From the NCBI RefSeq assembly GCF_017104965.1, contig NZ_JAAGPR010000004.1, positions 248,001 through 312,000 of the forward strand: a stretch of 64,000 bases of DNA. Direction: 5' to 3'. Below the pieces are notes generated by a model. It worked only from the letters and a program-made list of their open reading frames with translations. It was not told the DNA's origin and did not search any database. Shown one piece after another: positions 17,241-25,320 of the stretch. Every line of letters starts with the position of its first letter. Position 1 is the stretch's first letter. The translations under genes were made by a program, and so were the position numbers. Source of the DNA: Paraburkholderia sp. Ac-20340 (GTDB lineage Bacteria; Pseudomonadota; Gammaproteobacteria; Burkholderiales; Burkholderiaceae).

Positions 17241-18734
17241 TTATGCCACCTGCATGCACAAGTATTTCATCTCCAGATACTCGTCGATACCGTACTTCGA
17301 ACCTTCGCGGCCCAGACCCGACTGCTTGACGCCGCCAAACGGCGCTTCGGCGGTCGAAATCAGACCGGTATTGATGCCGACCATGCCGAACTCCAGCGCT
17401 TCCGCCACGCGCCAGACGCGCGCCATGTCCTTCGTGTAGAAGTAGCTGGCGAGGCCGTATTCGGTGTCGTTGGCGAGAGCGATCACGTCTTTTTCATCGG
17501 TGAAACGCATCACCGGCGCGACCGGTCCGAAAATCTCTTCGCGCGCGACGCGCATGGCAGGCGTGACGTTGGTCAGCACCGTCGGCGTGTAGTGGCGGGC
17601 CACGCCGTCGCCGTTCAGCGCAACGGCTTCGCCGCCGCACAGCACGTTCGCGCCTTGCTCGCGCGCATCCACCACCAGTTCGCTGACCTTGTTCAAGGCG
17701 CGGGCGTCGATCAGCGGGCCGATTTGCGTCGACGGCTCGCGTCCGTCGCCACAGCGCAGCGCCTGCACGCGTTGCGCCAGCTTGCCGACGAAAGCGTCAT
17801 AGATGCCAGCCTGCACGTAAAAGCGGTTGGCGCACACGCAGGTTTGTCCCGCGTTGCGGTACTTCGAGATCAGTGCGCCTTCGATTGCGGCGTCCAGATC
17901 GGCATCGTCGAACACGATGAACGGCGCGTTGCCGCCCAGTTCGAGCGACATCTTCTGGATATTGCGCGCGCCCTGTTCCATCAGACGCGCGCCGATGCCG
18001 GTCGAGCCCGTGAACGACAGTTTGCGCACCACGGGGTTGCCGGTCAGTTCCTCGGCGATCGGCTGCGGGTCGCCGGTGACGACGTTGAACACGCCCGCCG
18101 GAATGCCCGCGCGTTCGGCCAGCGCCGCGAGTGCGAGCGCCGAAAACGGCGTCTGCGAAGCGGGCTTGAGCACCATCGTGCAACCGGCTGCGAGCGCCGG
18201 GCCGGCCTTGCGCGTGATCATCGCGGCCGGGAAATTCCACGGCGTGATGGCCGCGCAAACGCCCACCGGCTGACGGATCGTGACCAGGCGGCGATCGTTC
18301 GCGGGCGTAGCGATCACGTCGCCATCGACACGCCGCGCTTCTTCGGCGAACCATTCGACGAAGCTGGCCGCGAAGGCGATTTCGCCTTTTGCCTCGGCGA
18401 GCGGCTTGCCCTGTTCGGCGGTCATCAGCAGCGCGAGATCGTCCTGATGTTCGAGCATCAGGTCGTGCCACTTGCGCAGCAGCGTCGCGCGCGCCTTGGC
18501 CGTCAGCGCGCTCCACTGCGGCAGCGCGGCTTGGGCGGCGGCAATCGCTTCGCGCGTTTCCAGCGCCGTCATCGACGGCACGCGGCCGATCAGCGCGCCG
18601 GTAGCGGGATCGGTCACGTCGAAGGTGCGGCTGTCGTGCGCCGCGCGCCATTCGCCGCCGATCAGGCAGCGGTTGCGCAGCAGTGTGGGGTCTTTCAGAT
18701 CAGGCATGTCAGGGTCCGTCGAGAGTGAAGTCAT
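17241..18734 (-). CDS. Aldehyde dehydrogenase, predicted 3-sulfolactaldehyde dehydrogenase
   Basis: 497 residues from the ATG at 18734, whose ATGA overlaps the lactonase stop; longer frames are shadows. It has a GabD-like ALDH fold with PWNFPAAM, FTGSTGIG (cofactor site, about 241-248), general-base Glu265 (LELGGNAPF) and nucleophile Cys299 (NAGQTCVCANRFYV). In the sulfo-Entner-Doudoroff route a succinate-semialdehyde-dehydrogenase-like enzyme oxidises 3-sulfolactaldehyde to 3-sulfolactate, giving NADH. The cluster context makes that substrate likely. A succinate semialdehyde dehydrogenase would look similar. Confidence 0.84.
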   Translation of the reverse strand: MTSLSTDPDMPDLKDPTLLRNRCLIGGEWRAAHDSRTFDVTDPATGALIGRVPSMTALETREAIAAAQAALPQWSALTAKARATLLRKWHDLMLEHQDDLALLMTAEQGKPLAEAKGEIAFAASFVEWFAEEARRVDGDVIATPANDRRLVTIRQPVGVCAAITPWNFPAAMITRKAGPALAAGCTMVLKPASQTPFSALALAALAERAGIPAGVFNVVTGDPQPIAEELTGNPVVRKLSFTGSTGIGARLMEQGARNIQKMSLELGGNAPFIVFDDADLDAAIEGALISKYRNAGQTCVCANRFYVQAGIYDAFVGKLAQRVQALRCGDGREPSTQIGPLIDARALNKVSELVVDAREQGANVLCGGEAVALNGDGVARHYTPTVLTNVTPAMRVAREEIFGPVAPVMRFTDEKDVIALANDTEYGLASYFYTKDMARVWRVAEALEFGMVGINTGLISTAEAPFGGVKQSGLGREGSKYGIDEYLEMKYLCMQVA

Positions 18735-19621
18735 GCGGATTCGCGCCAGCGCGGTTCGGCAAGGCCAGGCACATCGGTTCGCATCGCAAAGAGGCCGCCG
18801 GCAAGCGGCTGACGCTGCAGCTCGTCGGCGCTGCGGCCCGCGCGCGCCGTGGTGATGTAGAGCGTGCGCAGATCGTCGCCGCCGAACGCGCACATGGTCG
18901 GACAGCTCACCGGCACGGGATAGACGGCGTCGACCGTGCCGTCGGGCGCGAAGCGCACCACCCGCGAGCCTTCGTAGAAAGCGCTCCAGTAGTAGCCCTC
19001 GGCGTCGATGGCGGCGCCGTCCGGGCGGCCGCGATCTTCGGCGCTCGGCTCGATGCGCGCCCACACTTCGGACGCGCCGCTCTGGCCGGTCGCGGCGTCA
19101 TAGGCTCGGCGGTAGATCGTGAAATTGGGGGTATCGGAGTGATAGAGCCATTGGCCGTCGGGGCTGAACGCCAGCCCGTTCGACGTCAGCAGGCCGCTGC
19201 TCAGGGATTCGAGGCGGCCATCGGCGTATCGATAAAGATGCGCGTGGCCGCCCGCCTTCGGCTCGTCGATCGTGCCCGCGAAGAAACGCCCGGCGGCGTC
19301 GCAACGGCCATCGTTGAAGCGGCTCGTGCGCACGTCTTCGGGATTGGCGGCCAGTTGCGTCACCGGGCGCGCCGAGTCGTCCAGCGTCCAGACGCCGGAG
19401 CGCAGGCCCGCGATGAAACCGCCGCCTTCGCGCAGGGAGAAGCAGCCAATATGCTCGGGCAGCGCGAACACCTGGTCGACACCGGTTGCGGGGTCGAAAC
19501 GGTGCAGCGCGGGCTGGAGGATATCGACCCAGTACAGCACGCGTTCGCGCTCGTCCCAGCGAGGGCATTCGCCTAGCTGGGCACGGGCATCCAGAACGCA
19601 GTGGAAATCGGAAGATGACAT
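18731..19621 (-). CDS. SMP-30/gluconolactonase family, predicted 6-deoxy-6-sulfogluconolactonase
   Basis: 296 residues from the ATG at 19621 (MSSSDFHCVLDARAQLGECPRWD); a GTG at 19627 is an alternative. It is a six-bladed propeller of the SMP-30/regucalcin family. Metal ligands are recognisable at Glu18 (LGECPRWD), in the RFNDGRCD and TSNGLAFSPDG stretches, and in RPDGAAIDAEG. It opens the sulfogluconolactone made by the SQ dehydrogenase to 6-deoxy-6-sulfogluconate. It is the first gene of the long minus-strand transcript, immediately downstream of the predicted LacI-regulated promoter. Confidence 0.85.
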   Translation of the reverse strand: MSSSDFHCVLDARAQLGECPRWDERERVLYWVDILQPALHRFDPATGVDQVFALPEHIGCFSLREGGGFIAGLRSGVWTLDDSARPVTQLAANPEDVRTSRFNDGRCDAAGRFFAGTIDEPKAGGHAHLYRYADGRLESLSSGLLTSNGLAFSPDGQWLYHSDTPNFTIYRRAYDAATGQSGASEVWARIEPSAEDRGRPDGAAIDAEGYYWSAFYEGSRVVRFAPDGTVDAVYPVPVSCPTMCAFGGDDLRTLYITTARAGRSADELQRQPLAGGLFAMRTDVPGLAEPRWRESA

Positions 19622-19669
19622 GGTCACAGAAGCGGTTCAGGTGGCGCGACGAAAAATCGCAGCGCTGCG

Positions 19670-19689
19670 AAATAATAGCGCTATTATTT
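19670..19689. promoter_or_regulatory. 20-bp perfect palindrome, predicted operator of the LacI-type regulator
   Basis: The sequence AAATAATAGCGCTATTATTT is a perfect 20-bp palindrome centred on a CpG, the usual form of LacI/PurR-family operators. It lies in the 179-base gap between the divergent lactonase and regulator genes and covers the spacer and -10 of the predicted minus-strand promoter, which suits repression. No second copy was noticed elsewhere in the cluster. Confidence 0.75.
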
Positions 19690-19699
19690 TGAAAGGCAA
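19672..19699 (-). promoter_or_regulatory. Predicted sigma-70 promoter of the sulfoquinovose operon
   Basis: On the minus strand, TTGCCT (19699-19694) and TATTAT (19677-19672) are 16 bases apart, a fair -35/-10 pair. The -10 lies inside the palindrome. It would fire into the lactonase gene about 50 bases downstream. Predicted by eye only. Confidence 0.5.
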
Positions 19700-19800
19700 T
19701 ACCAGGGTTAGTGCGGAGAGGATGACTCGTTGCGCTGCGGCCCTTACAATGAAGATTCCCGCGCCCGTTTGGCGCATGCCTTTCTGACCGCTTGCAGCCT

Positions 19801-20871
19801 ATGTCCCAGACAGCCAGGGCACCGCGCTCGCGCCGCAGCACCAACCGCGTCACGATGGACGACGTAGCCGCGCGCGCCCGAGTCTCGGCCAGCTCAGTTT
19901 CACTGTTTTTGCGCAATCCCGAAGCGGTTTCCCCGCGCATCGCGCCGCGTATCAAACAGGCGATCGACGTGCTCGGCTATGTGCCGAATCTGCTGGCCGG
20001 CAGCCTGGCGGCGGCGCGCACGCGGGCCATCGGCGTGGTGGTGCCGTCGCTCGGCAATGCGTTTTTTGCGGCGACGGTCGCGGCCATGCAAAAGGAGTTC
20101 GATCGCCACGGCTACCAGTTGCTGCTGGGCGCGACCGACTATCTGCCCGGCCGCGAAGCCGACATCGTGCGCACGTTTCTTTCGTGGTCGCCCACGGCGC
20201 TGGTCGTGACCGGCTGTCGTCACGACGACGAAACGCGCACGCTGCTGCGTTCGGCGCGCGCTCCGGTGGCGGAAATGTGGGATCTCGGCGAGCAGCCGTT
20301 TGACTTGCAGGTTGGGTTTTCGCACCACGCGGCGGGCGAAGCGATGGCGCGGCATATGGTGGAAATCGGCGCGCGCCATGTGGCGTTCATCGGCGCGCGC
20401 ATGGACAGCGACGTGCGGGCACGGCAGCGTTGCGAAGGATTTTCGCGCACGATGCTCGACGCCGGGATTCAGGTGCAGGTGAAGGACGTGGCGGGCGATG
20501 CGTCGCCCAAGGCCGGGTCACACGCGCTGGCCGAGATGCTGGAAAGCACGCCGGAAATCGACGCCATCGCGTGTTCGAACGACGTCATCGCGCTGGGCGT
20601 GCTGTTCGAGGCGCAACGGCGCGGCATGGTGGTACCGCATCAGTTGCGCGTGGCCGGTTTCGGCGATCTGCCGTTCAGCGAGGAATGCGTTCCGCCCCTC
20701 ACGACGATTCAGCCGCGTGCCACCGAAATTGGCCTGCGTATTGCGCAGGAACTCATCGAGCGCGCGGAACAGCCCGCTGAAGAGATCGCGCCGAGAATCG
20801 TCGATGTGGGTTTCGAACTGGTCGTGCGGGCCAGCACGCTGGCCGCGCCGGATCAGGACGTGCCTGTCTAG
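19801..20871 (+). CDS. LacI-family transcriptional regulator of the sulfoquinovose cluster
   Basis: 356 residues from the ATG at 19801; a TTG at 19792 is an alternative. The N-terminal helix-turn-helix and hinge are VTMDDVAARARVSASSVSLFLRNPEAVSPRIAPRIKQAIDVLGYVPN, about 20-66. A periplasmic-binding-protein-like effector domain of the GntR/PurR type follows. It is divergent from the ten catabolic genes and next to the palindromic operator. The likely inducer is sulfoquinovose or a sulfonated intermediate (inference). Its last bases overlap the end of the small convergent gene on the other strand. Confidence 0.9.
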   Translation: MSQTARAPRSRRSTNRVTMDDVAARARVSASSVSLFLRNPEAVSPRIAPRIKQAIDVLGYVPNLLAGSLAAARTRAIGVVVPSLGNAFFAATVAAMQKEFDRHGYQLLLGATDYLPGREADIVRTFLSWSPTALVVTGCRHDDETRTLLRSARAPVAEMWDLGEQPFDLQVGFSHHAAGEAMARHMVEIGARHVAFIGARMDSDVRARQRCEGFSRTMLDAGIQVQVKDVAGDASPKAGSHALAEMLESTPEIDAIACSNDVIALGVLFEAQRRGMVVPHQLRVAGFGDLPFSEECVPPLTTIQPRATEIGLRIAQELIERAEQPAEEIAPRIVDVGFELVVRASTLAAPDQDVPV

Positions 20872-21113
20872 GACGCGTAGTCGGAGGCGCTTTGCGGTGC
20901 GGTTTGCACCGTCGGGCGCGCTTCGCGCGCAAATTCGCGGCGGCACGCCTGGCGATTCTTCGCGCCGCCCGTCGCGAACGACGCGGAATCGCATTGTTGC
21001 ACTTTCAGATGGGCCGGTTGCTGGCCGCTGTTATCGGCCGTGGTCAGCGTGGACGCATGGGCAGCGCCGCATAGCACCGCAGTCGCCAGGACTGCCAGTT
21101 TCAGGAATTTCAT
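20868..21113 (-). CDS. Small exported protein of unknown function
   Basis: 81 residues. The first 20 (MKFLKLAVLATAVLCGAAHA) form a clear signal peptide with an AHA cleavage site. The mature part is about 60 residues, polar, with two cysteines (QQCDS and RQACRRE) that could form a disulfide. It is convergent with the LacI-type gene and shares 4 bases with it. I do not recognise a family. Short periplasmic proteins of this kind are common in Burkholderia. Coding is supported by the signal peptide and codon pattern. Confidence 0.6.
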   Translation of the reverse strand: MKFLKLAVLATAVLCGAAHASTLTTADNSGQQPAHLKVQQCDSASFATGGAKNRQACRREFAREARPTVQTAPQSASDYAS

Positions 21114-21381
21114 GCTTTGTTACTCCGCACTCGTGAAATGCGCGGAATGCGCTTCATCGATCAGGCTTGAAGTCTATGCCGCCAGCACGCCGGTTTAAAT
21201 GCGATGCGCTGAAATAGAGAGTTGCAGGGAATTCACATTAGCCGCGCCGCGCGCCGCTTGACGCTCCATCGCCTGCCCCATTTTCAAATTTTTCCGAAAA
21301 ATCTTTCAACATCCGGCCCCGTTCTCAGGTCGCGGTGCCTGCTCGACAATCACCCGCTGATAAACCTTCGAGCAGGCCATC

Positions 21382-22497
21382 ATGACTTCCCGTACCGTTT
21401 TCTCGCCGATCACACTCGGCCGTCACGCACTCGCCCACCGCATCGTCATGGCGCCCATGACGCGCGCGCGCAGCACGCAGCCCGGCGATATCCCCAACGC
21501 CACCAACGCGGCCTACTACGCGCAGCGCGCGAGCGCCGCGCTGATCGTCACCGAGGCATCGCAGATTTCGCCGCAAGGCAAAGGCTATTCGTTCACGCCG
21601 GGCATTTACAGCGCCGAGCAGGTCGCCGGCTGGCGTCTCGTCACCGACGCCGTGCACGCGCAAGGCGGCACCATCTTTCTGCAGCTCTGGCACGTGGGCC
21701 GCATGTCGCATCCCGATTTCCACAACGGCGCGTTGCCGGTCGCGCCGTCCGCCATTCCGTTCGAAGGGCAGATCTGGAAAGTCGATCCCGCGACCGGTCA
21801 GGGCGCGATGGTCGACTGCCCGACGCCGCGCGCGTTGACGACCGCCGAAGTGCGCCAGATCGTCGAGGATTTCCGCCTGGCGGCGCGTCGCGCACGCGAG
21901 GCCGGCTTCGACGGCGTGGAAATTCACGGTGCGAACGGTTATCTGATCGACCAGTTCCTGCGCACGACGTCGAACCAGCGCGACGACGAATACGGCGGCT
22001 CGCGCGACAACCGCCTGCGTTTCCTGCGTGAAGTGGTGAATGCGATCGCCGATGAAATCGGCGCGGAGCGCACCGCGATTCGCCTTGCGCCGTTCCTCAC
22101 TGCGCGCGGCATGGCCTGCCCCGATATCCTGCCAACGATCCTTGAGGCCGCAACCTTCCTGCAGTCGCGCGGCATTGCGTATCTGCATCTGGTCGAAGCC
22201 GATTGGGACGATGCGCCGGTATTCACGGAAGCCTTCCGCCGCGAGATTCGCGAGCGCTTTGCGCGGCCCATCATCGTCGCGGGGCAATACGATCTCGCGC
22301 GCGCCAACGCGATCATCGCGCAAGGTTATGCGGACCTAGTGGCGTTCGGCCGTCCCTTTGTCGCCAATCCCGATCTGCCGGCGCGGCTCGCGAATGGCTG
22401 GCCGCTGGCCGATCTCGATCCGGCCACGCTGTTCGGCGGCGACGAGCGCGGCTACACCGACTATCCCGCTTACGACGAAGCCACGCTCGACGCCTAA
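21382..22497 (+). CDS. Old-yellow-enzyme family alkene reductase (NemA-like)
   Basis: 371 residues of the FMN-dependent OYE family. It begins LFSPITLG-like (VFSPITLGRHALAHRIVMAPMTRARS). The active-site pair is in EIHGANGYLIDQFL, where the second active-site residue is the usual His/Asn region, and FMN phosphate binding is at VAFGRPFVANPDLPARL. Such enzymes reduce activated C=C bonds, N-ethylmaleimide and nitro-esters with NADPH. It is not obviously part of the sulfoquinovose cluster. The gap upstream (21114-21381) shows no clear regulator site. Confidence 0.9.
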   Translation: MTSRTVFSPITLGRHALAHRIVMAPMTRARSTQPGDIPNATNAAYYAQRASAALIVTEASQISPQGKGYSFTPGIYSAEQVAGWRLVTDAVHAQGGTIFLQLWHVGRMSHPDFHNGALPVAPSAIPFEGQIWKVDPATGQGAMVDCPTPRALTTAEVRQIVEDFRLAARRAREAGFDGVEIHGANGYLIDQFLRTTSNQRDDEYGGSRDNRLRFLREVVNAIADEIGAERTAIRLAPFLTARGMACPDILPTILEAATFLQSRGIAYLHLVEADWDDAPVFTEAFRREIRERFARPIIVAGQYDLARANAIIAQGYADLVAFGRPFVANPDLPARLANGWPLADLDPATLFGGDERGYTDYPAYDEATLDA

Positions 22498-22540
22498 GCC
22501 GCGCGCACCCGCTTTTCAACGCCTTGCAACAGGACTCAAC

Positions 22541-23620
22541 GTGCTCCGTAACTTCGTGCCGCTCGCGCTGGCGGCTGCTTTCGCACTTTCCGCACTATCG
22601 GCGACGGGCAATCAGGCCTTCGCCGAAAACACCCCCGCCGCCAGCGCGGCTGCCGATACCCAGGATGGCCCGGTTTATGGCGCCGAACTTCAAGGCTTCG
22701 ACTATCCCTGGCCGGTCAAGACCTTCACGTTCGAATCGCAGCGCCAGACCTTGAACATGGCCTATATGGACGTGCCGCCCGCGGCTGGCCACGCGAACGG
22801 CCGCACCGCCGTGCTGCTGCACGGCAAAAACTATTGCTCGGCCACCTGGGCACCGACCATCAAGGTGCTCAGCGCGGCGGGCTATCGCGTGATTGCCGTC
22901 GATCAGATCGGCTTCTGCAAATCGAGCAAGCCCGAGCATTATCAGTTCACGTTCCAGCAACTCGCGCTCAATACGCACGCCCTGCTCGAATCGCTTGGAA
23001 TCGAGCACGCGATCATGATCGGCCATTCGACGGGCGGCATGCTGGCGATCCGCTATGCGCTCACCTGGCCGGAGCAAACCCAGCAACTCGTGCTGGTCGA
23101 TCCCATCGGTCTGGAAGACTGGCGCGCCAAAGGCGTGCCGCCCGTTTCCGTCGATCAATGGTATGAGCGCGAACTGCATACCTCGGCGGCGCGCATTCGC
23201 AACTACGAGAAAAATACCTATTTTGCAGGCCAATGGCGCGATGCTTACGAACCTTCGGTACAGATGCTCGCGGGCATGTATCGCGGTCCCGATCGTGCGC
23301 GGGTGGCATGGGATTCGGCGCTGCTCTACGACATGATTCTCACGCAGCCGGTTTTCTACGAGCTTTCGCAGCTTCAACCGCCCACGTTGCTGATGATCGG
23401 CGATAAAGATACGACGGCCATCGGCAAGGAATTCGCGCCCGCTGCGCTGCGGCCGACGCTCGGCAATTACCCGCTGCTCGCGCATCAGGCCGCCAGTGTC
23501 ATCCCGCACGTTCAACTGGTGGAGTTTCCTGAAGCCGGCCACGCGCCACAAATGCAGATTCCCGATCAGTTTCACGCTGCCTTGCTGCGCGGGCTCAATA
23601 GCGCAAACGCGGCAAACTGA
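22541..23620 (+). CDS. Exported alpha/beta hydrolase
   Basis: 359 residues from a GTG at 22541 with AGGA 7 bases before it. The first 28 residues are a signal peptide ending NQAFA. The alpha/beta hydrolase core shows the oxyanion region VLLHGKNYCSATW, the nucleophile elbow GHSTGG (Ser163) and the catalytic His in PEAGHAPQ. It resembles haloperoxidase/epoxide-hydrolase-type enzymes. The substrate is unknown. It follows the reductase by 43 bases and is itself followed by two more exported proteins, so these may be one transcript acting in the periplasm. Frames starting at 22358 are extensions without support. Confidence 0.82.
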   Translation: MLRNFVPLALAAAFALSALSATGNQAFAENTPAASAAADTQDGPVYGAELQGFDYPWPVKTFTFESQRQTLNMAYMDVPPAAGHANGRTAVLLHGKNYCSATWAPTIKVLSAAGYRVIAVDQIGFCKSSKPEHYQFTFQQLALNTHALLESLGIEHAIMIGHSTGGMLAIRYALTWPEQTQQLVLVDPIGLEDWRAKGVPPVSVDQWYERELHTSAARIRNYEKNTYFAGQWRDAYEPSVQMLAGMYRGPDRARVAWDSALLYDMILTQPVFYELSQLQPPTLLMIGDKDTTAIGKEFAPAALRPTLGNYPLLAHQAASVIPHVQLVEFPEAGHAPQMQIPDQFHAALLRGLNSANAAN

Positions 23621-23646
23621 TTGCGACCACACGCTTGATTACCGAA

Positions 23647-24018
23647 ATGAAATTTGCCTTTTTTGCCATCGCTGCGGCGCTCTGTGTCAATGCCGCTCAT
23701 GCGGCGCAAGTCGAAGCGCCAGCGTCCGCTGCCGTGTACGCGGTCGTCCATGTCGATATCGAACCGCCAAGGGTCAAGGAAGCCTTGCCCGCCTTGCACG
23801 CCTTCGAAGCGCGGGCGAAACACGATCCCGCCGTCGCGAGTATCGACGTGCTTCAGCAAAGCGGCGCGGAAAATCACTTCACGCTCGTTGAAGTGCTGCA
23901 TTCTCAGGCGGATTATGATGCGTTCGTGTCGCGCGACTATGTGCGAGCGCTGCGCAATACGCTCCAGCCGCTACTCGGCGGGCCATTCGACGAACGTCTG
24001 CATCACGTCATGCAATAA
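23647..24018 (+). CDS. Exported antibiotic-biosynthesis-monooxygenase-like (ABM) domain protein
   Basis: 123 residues from the ATG at 23647. The signal peptide MKFAFFAIAAALCVNAAHAA is followed by a single ferredoxin-like ABM domain (VYAVVHVDIEPPRVKEALPALHAF ... NHFTLVEVLHSQADYDAFVSRDYVRAL). These small domains are dimeric and cofactor-free or haem-related oxygenases, or binding proteins; most are cytosolic, so an exported one is unusual. It lies 26 bases after the hydrolase and probably in the same operon. The function is not known. Confidence 0.7.
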   Translation: MKFAFFAIAAALCVNAAHAAQVEAPASAAVYAVVHVDIEPPRVKEALPALHAFEARAKHDPAVASIDVLQQSGAENHFTLVEVLHSQADYDAFVSRDYVRALRNTLQPLLGGPFDERLHHVMQ

Positions 24019-24047
24019 GGTTTTGAACAGATCACTTCGGACACGCC

Positions 24048-24896
24048 ATGACGGCATTTAAAACACGTCTCTCCCGCACGAGTCTTGCGATGCTCGGCTT
24101 CGCCTGCATCGTCGGGCATGCCTGCGCGCAAACACCCGCGACATCGGCTGCAGGCGAAGCCAATGTCTGCACCACCGCGGCTGCCGTGCTGGCGCCGGGC
24201 GGCACCTTGCGCGCCTCGATCAACATCGGCAATCCGGTTCTTGCTGCAATCGATGCGAATTCTGGCGAGCCCGCAGGCGTGTCCGTCGATCTGGCCGCCG
24301 AACTCGCCGGACGTCTGCACGCGAAGCTGCAACTCGTCGTGGCGAATGCGGCTGCGGCTTCGCTCGATAACGTCCTGAATGACCATGCCGATATCGGCTT
24401 TTTCGCCATCGATCCCCGGCGCGGCGAGGCAGTGCGTTTCACCGCGCCTTATGTGCTTATCGAAGGCGCGTATGCGGTGCGCGGCGATTCGCCCATCGCG
24501 CGAAACGAAGACGTCGATCGACCCGGCGTGAGCGTGGCCGTCAGCAAAGGCAGCGCTTACGATCTCTATCTGTCGCGCACCTTGCAGCACGCGACTATCG
24601 TGCGCATTTCGCCTTCGGCGGCGGTATTCGATGCGTTCGAAAAGCAGCATCTGGATGTGCTGGCCGGCGTCAAGCCGCAACTCGTGCAATACGCGTCACT
24701 CGCAAGCGGTTTGCATGTGCTCGACGGCCGCTTCATGGTGATCCGCCAGGCGATGGGCGTGCCGAAATCGAAGGGCGATGCAGCCGCGCAGTGCGTCGCG
24801 CAATTCGTCGAAGCCATGCGCGACTCGGGCTTCGTTGCGGCTGCGCTGGAGCGGCATCATATCGATGGCGCGAGTGTCGCGCGCGCAGGCGACTGA
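24048..24896 (+). CDS. Periplasmic solute-binding protein, family 3-like
   Basis: 282 residues with a signal peptide ending GHACA. The body follows the amino-acid-binding (SBP family 3) pattern: GGTLRASINIGNPVLA, GEPAGVSVDLAAELAGRL, DHADIGFFAIDPRRGEAVRFTAPYVLIEGAYAV. No permease or ATPase genes are next to it, so it either serves a transporter elsewhere or acts as a sensor partner. The third exported product in a row (hydrolase, ABM protein, binding protein) suggests a shared periplasmic job. Confidence 0.8.
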   Translation: MTAFKTRLSRTSLAMLGFACIVGHACAQTPATSAAGEANVCTTAAAVLAPGGTLRASINIGNPVLAAIDANSGEPAGVSVDLAAELAGRLHAKLQLVVANAAAASLDNVLNDHADIGFFAIDPRRGEAVRFTAPYVLIEGAYAVRGDSPIARNEDVDRPGVSVAVSKGSAYDLYLSRTLQHATIVRISPSAAVFDAFEKQHLDVLAGVKPQLVQYASLASGLHVLDGRFMVIRQAMGVPKSKGDAAAQCVAQFVEAMRDSGFVAAALERHHIDGASVARAGD

Positions 24897-24920
24897 AACC
24901 GCAAACGAAGCCCATCGCCC

Positions 24921-25112
24921 TTATAAAGCCAGCCGGAATCCTGCGCCGGACACGGCTTGAATCGCGTCTTCGCCCGGCGCAATCGCCTCGAATGGATGGC
25001 GAATCTTCTTCACGTGACTGTCGAACATCCCGCCAACGCGCAGGATTGGCATAGTGATGGTCTCAATGCAACGAGCGCGGTCCACGCCCGATCGCGGCAT
25101 TATGCAAATCAA
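24921..25112 (-). pseudogene. Remnant of an OmpR-type response regulator (C-terminal end)
   Basis: On the minus strand the last 35 or so codons of this frame read DSHVKKIRHPFEAI...AIQAVSGAGFRLAL. This matches the recognition helix and wing of OmpR/BaeR-type response regulators (DSHVKNLRRKLE...IQTVRGVGYRL). No receiver domain or full DNA-binding domain precedes it, and the upstream frame loses similarity after a few residues. I read it as a decayed gene fragment. It sits just before a receiver/kinase gene, so a two-component locus may once have been larger. Confidence 0.6.
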
Positions 25113-25320
25113 ATTAACAAGAAATCAGGAACGCTCACGGCGTCACGCAGGCACCGCCGAAGGCTGGCCAGGCTATCATTTCAGTCAGTATGGGCTCGCC
25201 CGCGTACAAGATTCGCGGCGCATAGCATCACGTTCACGGCGTTAGCGCCGCTCCGCGCGCAAAACGGCGGCGTTCGTGAGGCGAGCCGCAACAGATCAAC
25301 GCTTATCGATCGGGACCACG

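Noticed and set aside
5805..20871. Reading the cluster as L-arabinose, D-xylose or L-rhamnose oxidation
   Set aside because: The SDR, lactonase, dehydratase, aldolase and aldehyde dehydrogenase families would fit, but the GH31 enzyme carries the full set of sulfoquinovose-binding residues, and a TauE/SafE sulfonate exporter lies between the glycosidase and dehydratase genes.
24897..25320. A complete gene in the gap before the receiver-kinase
   Set aside because: Only the response-regulator remnant on the minus strand shows similarity; the plus-strand frames have no support.
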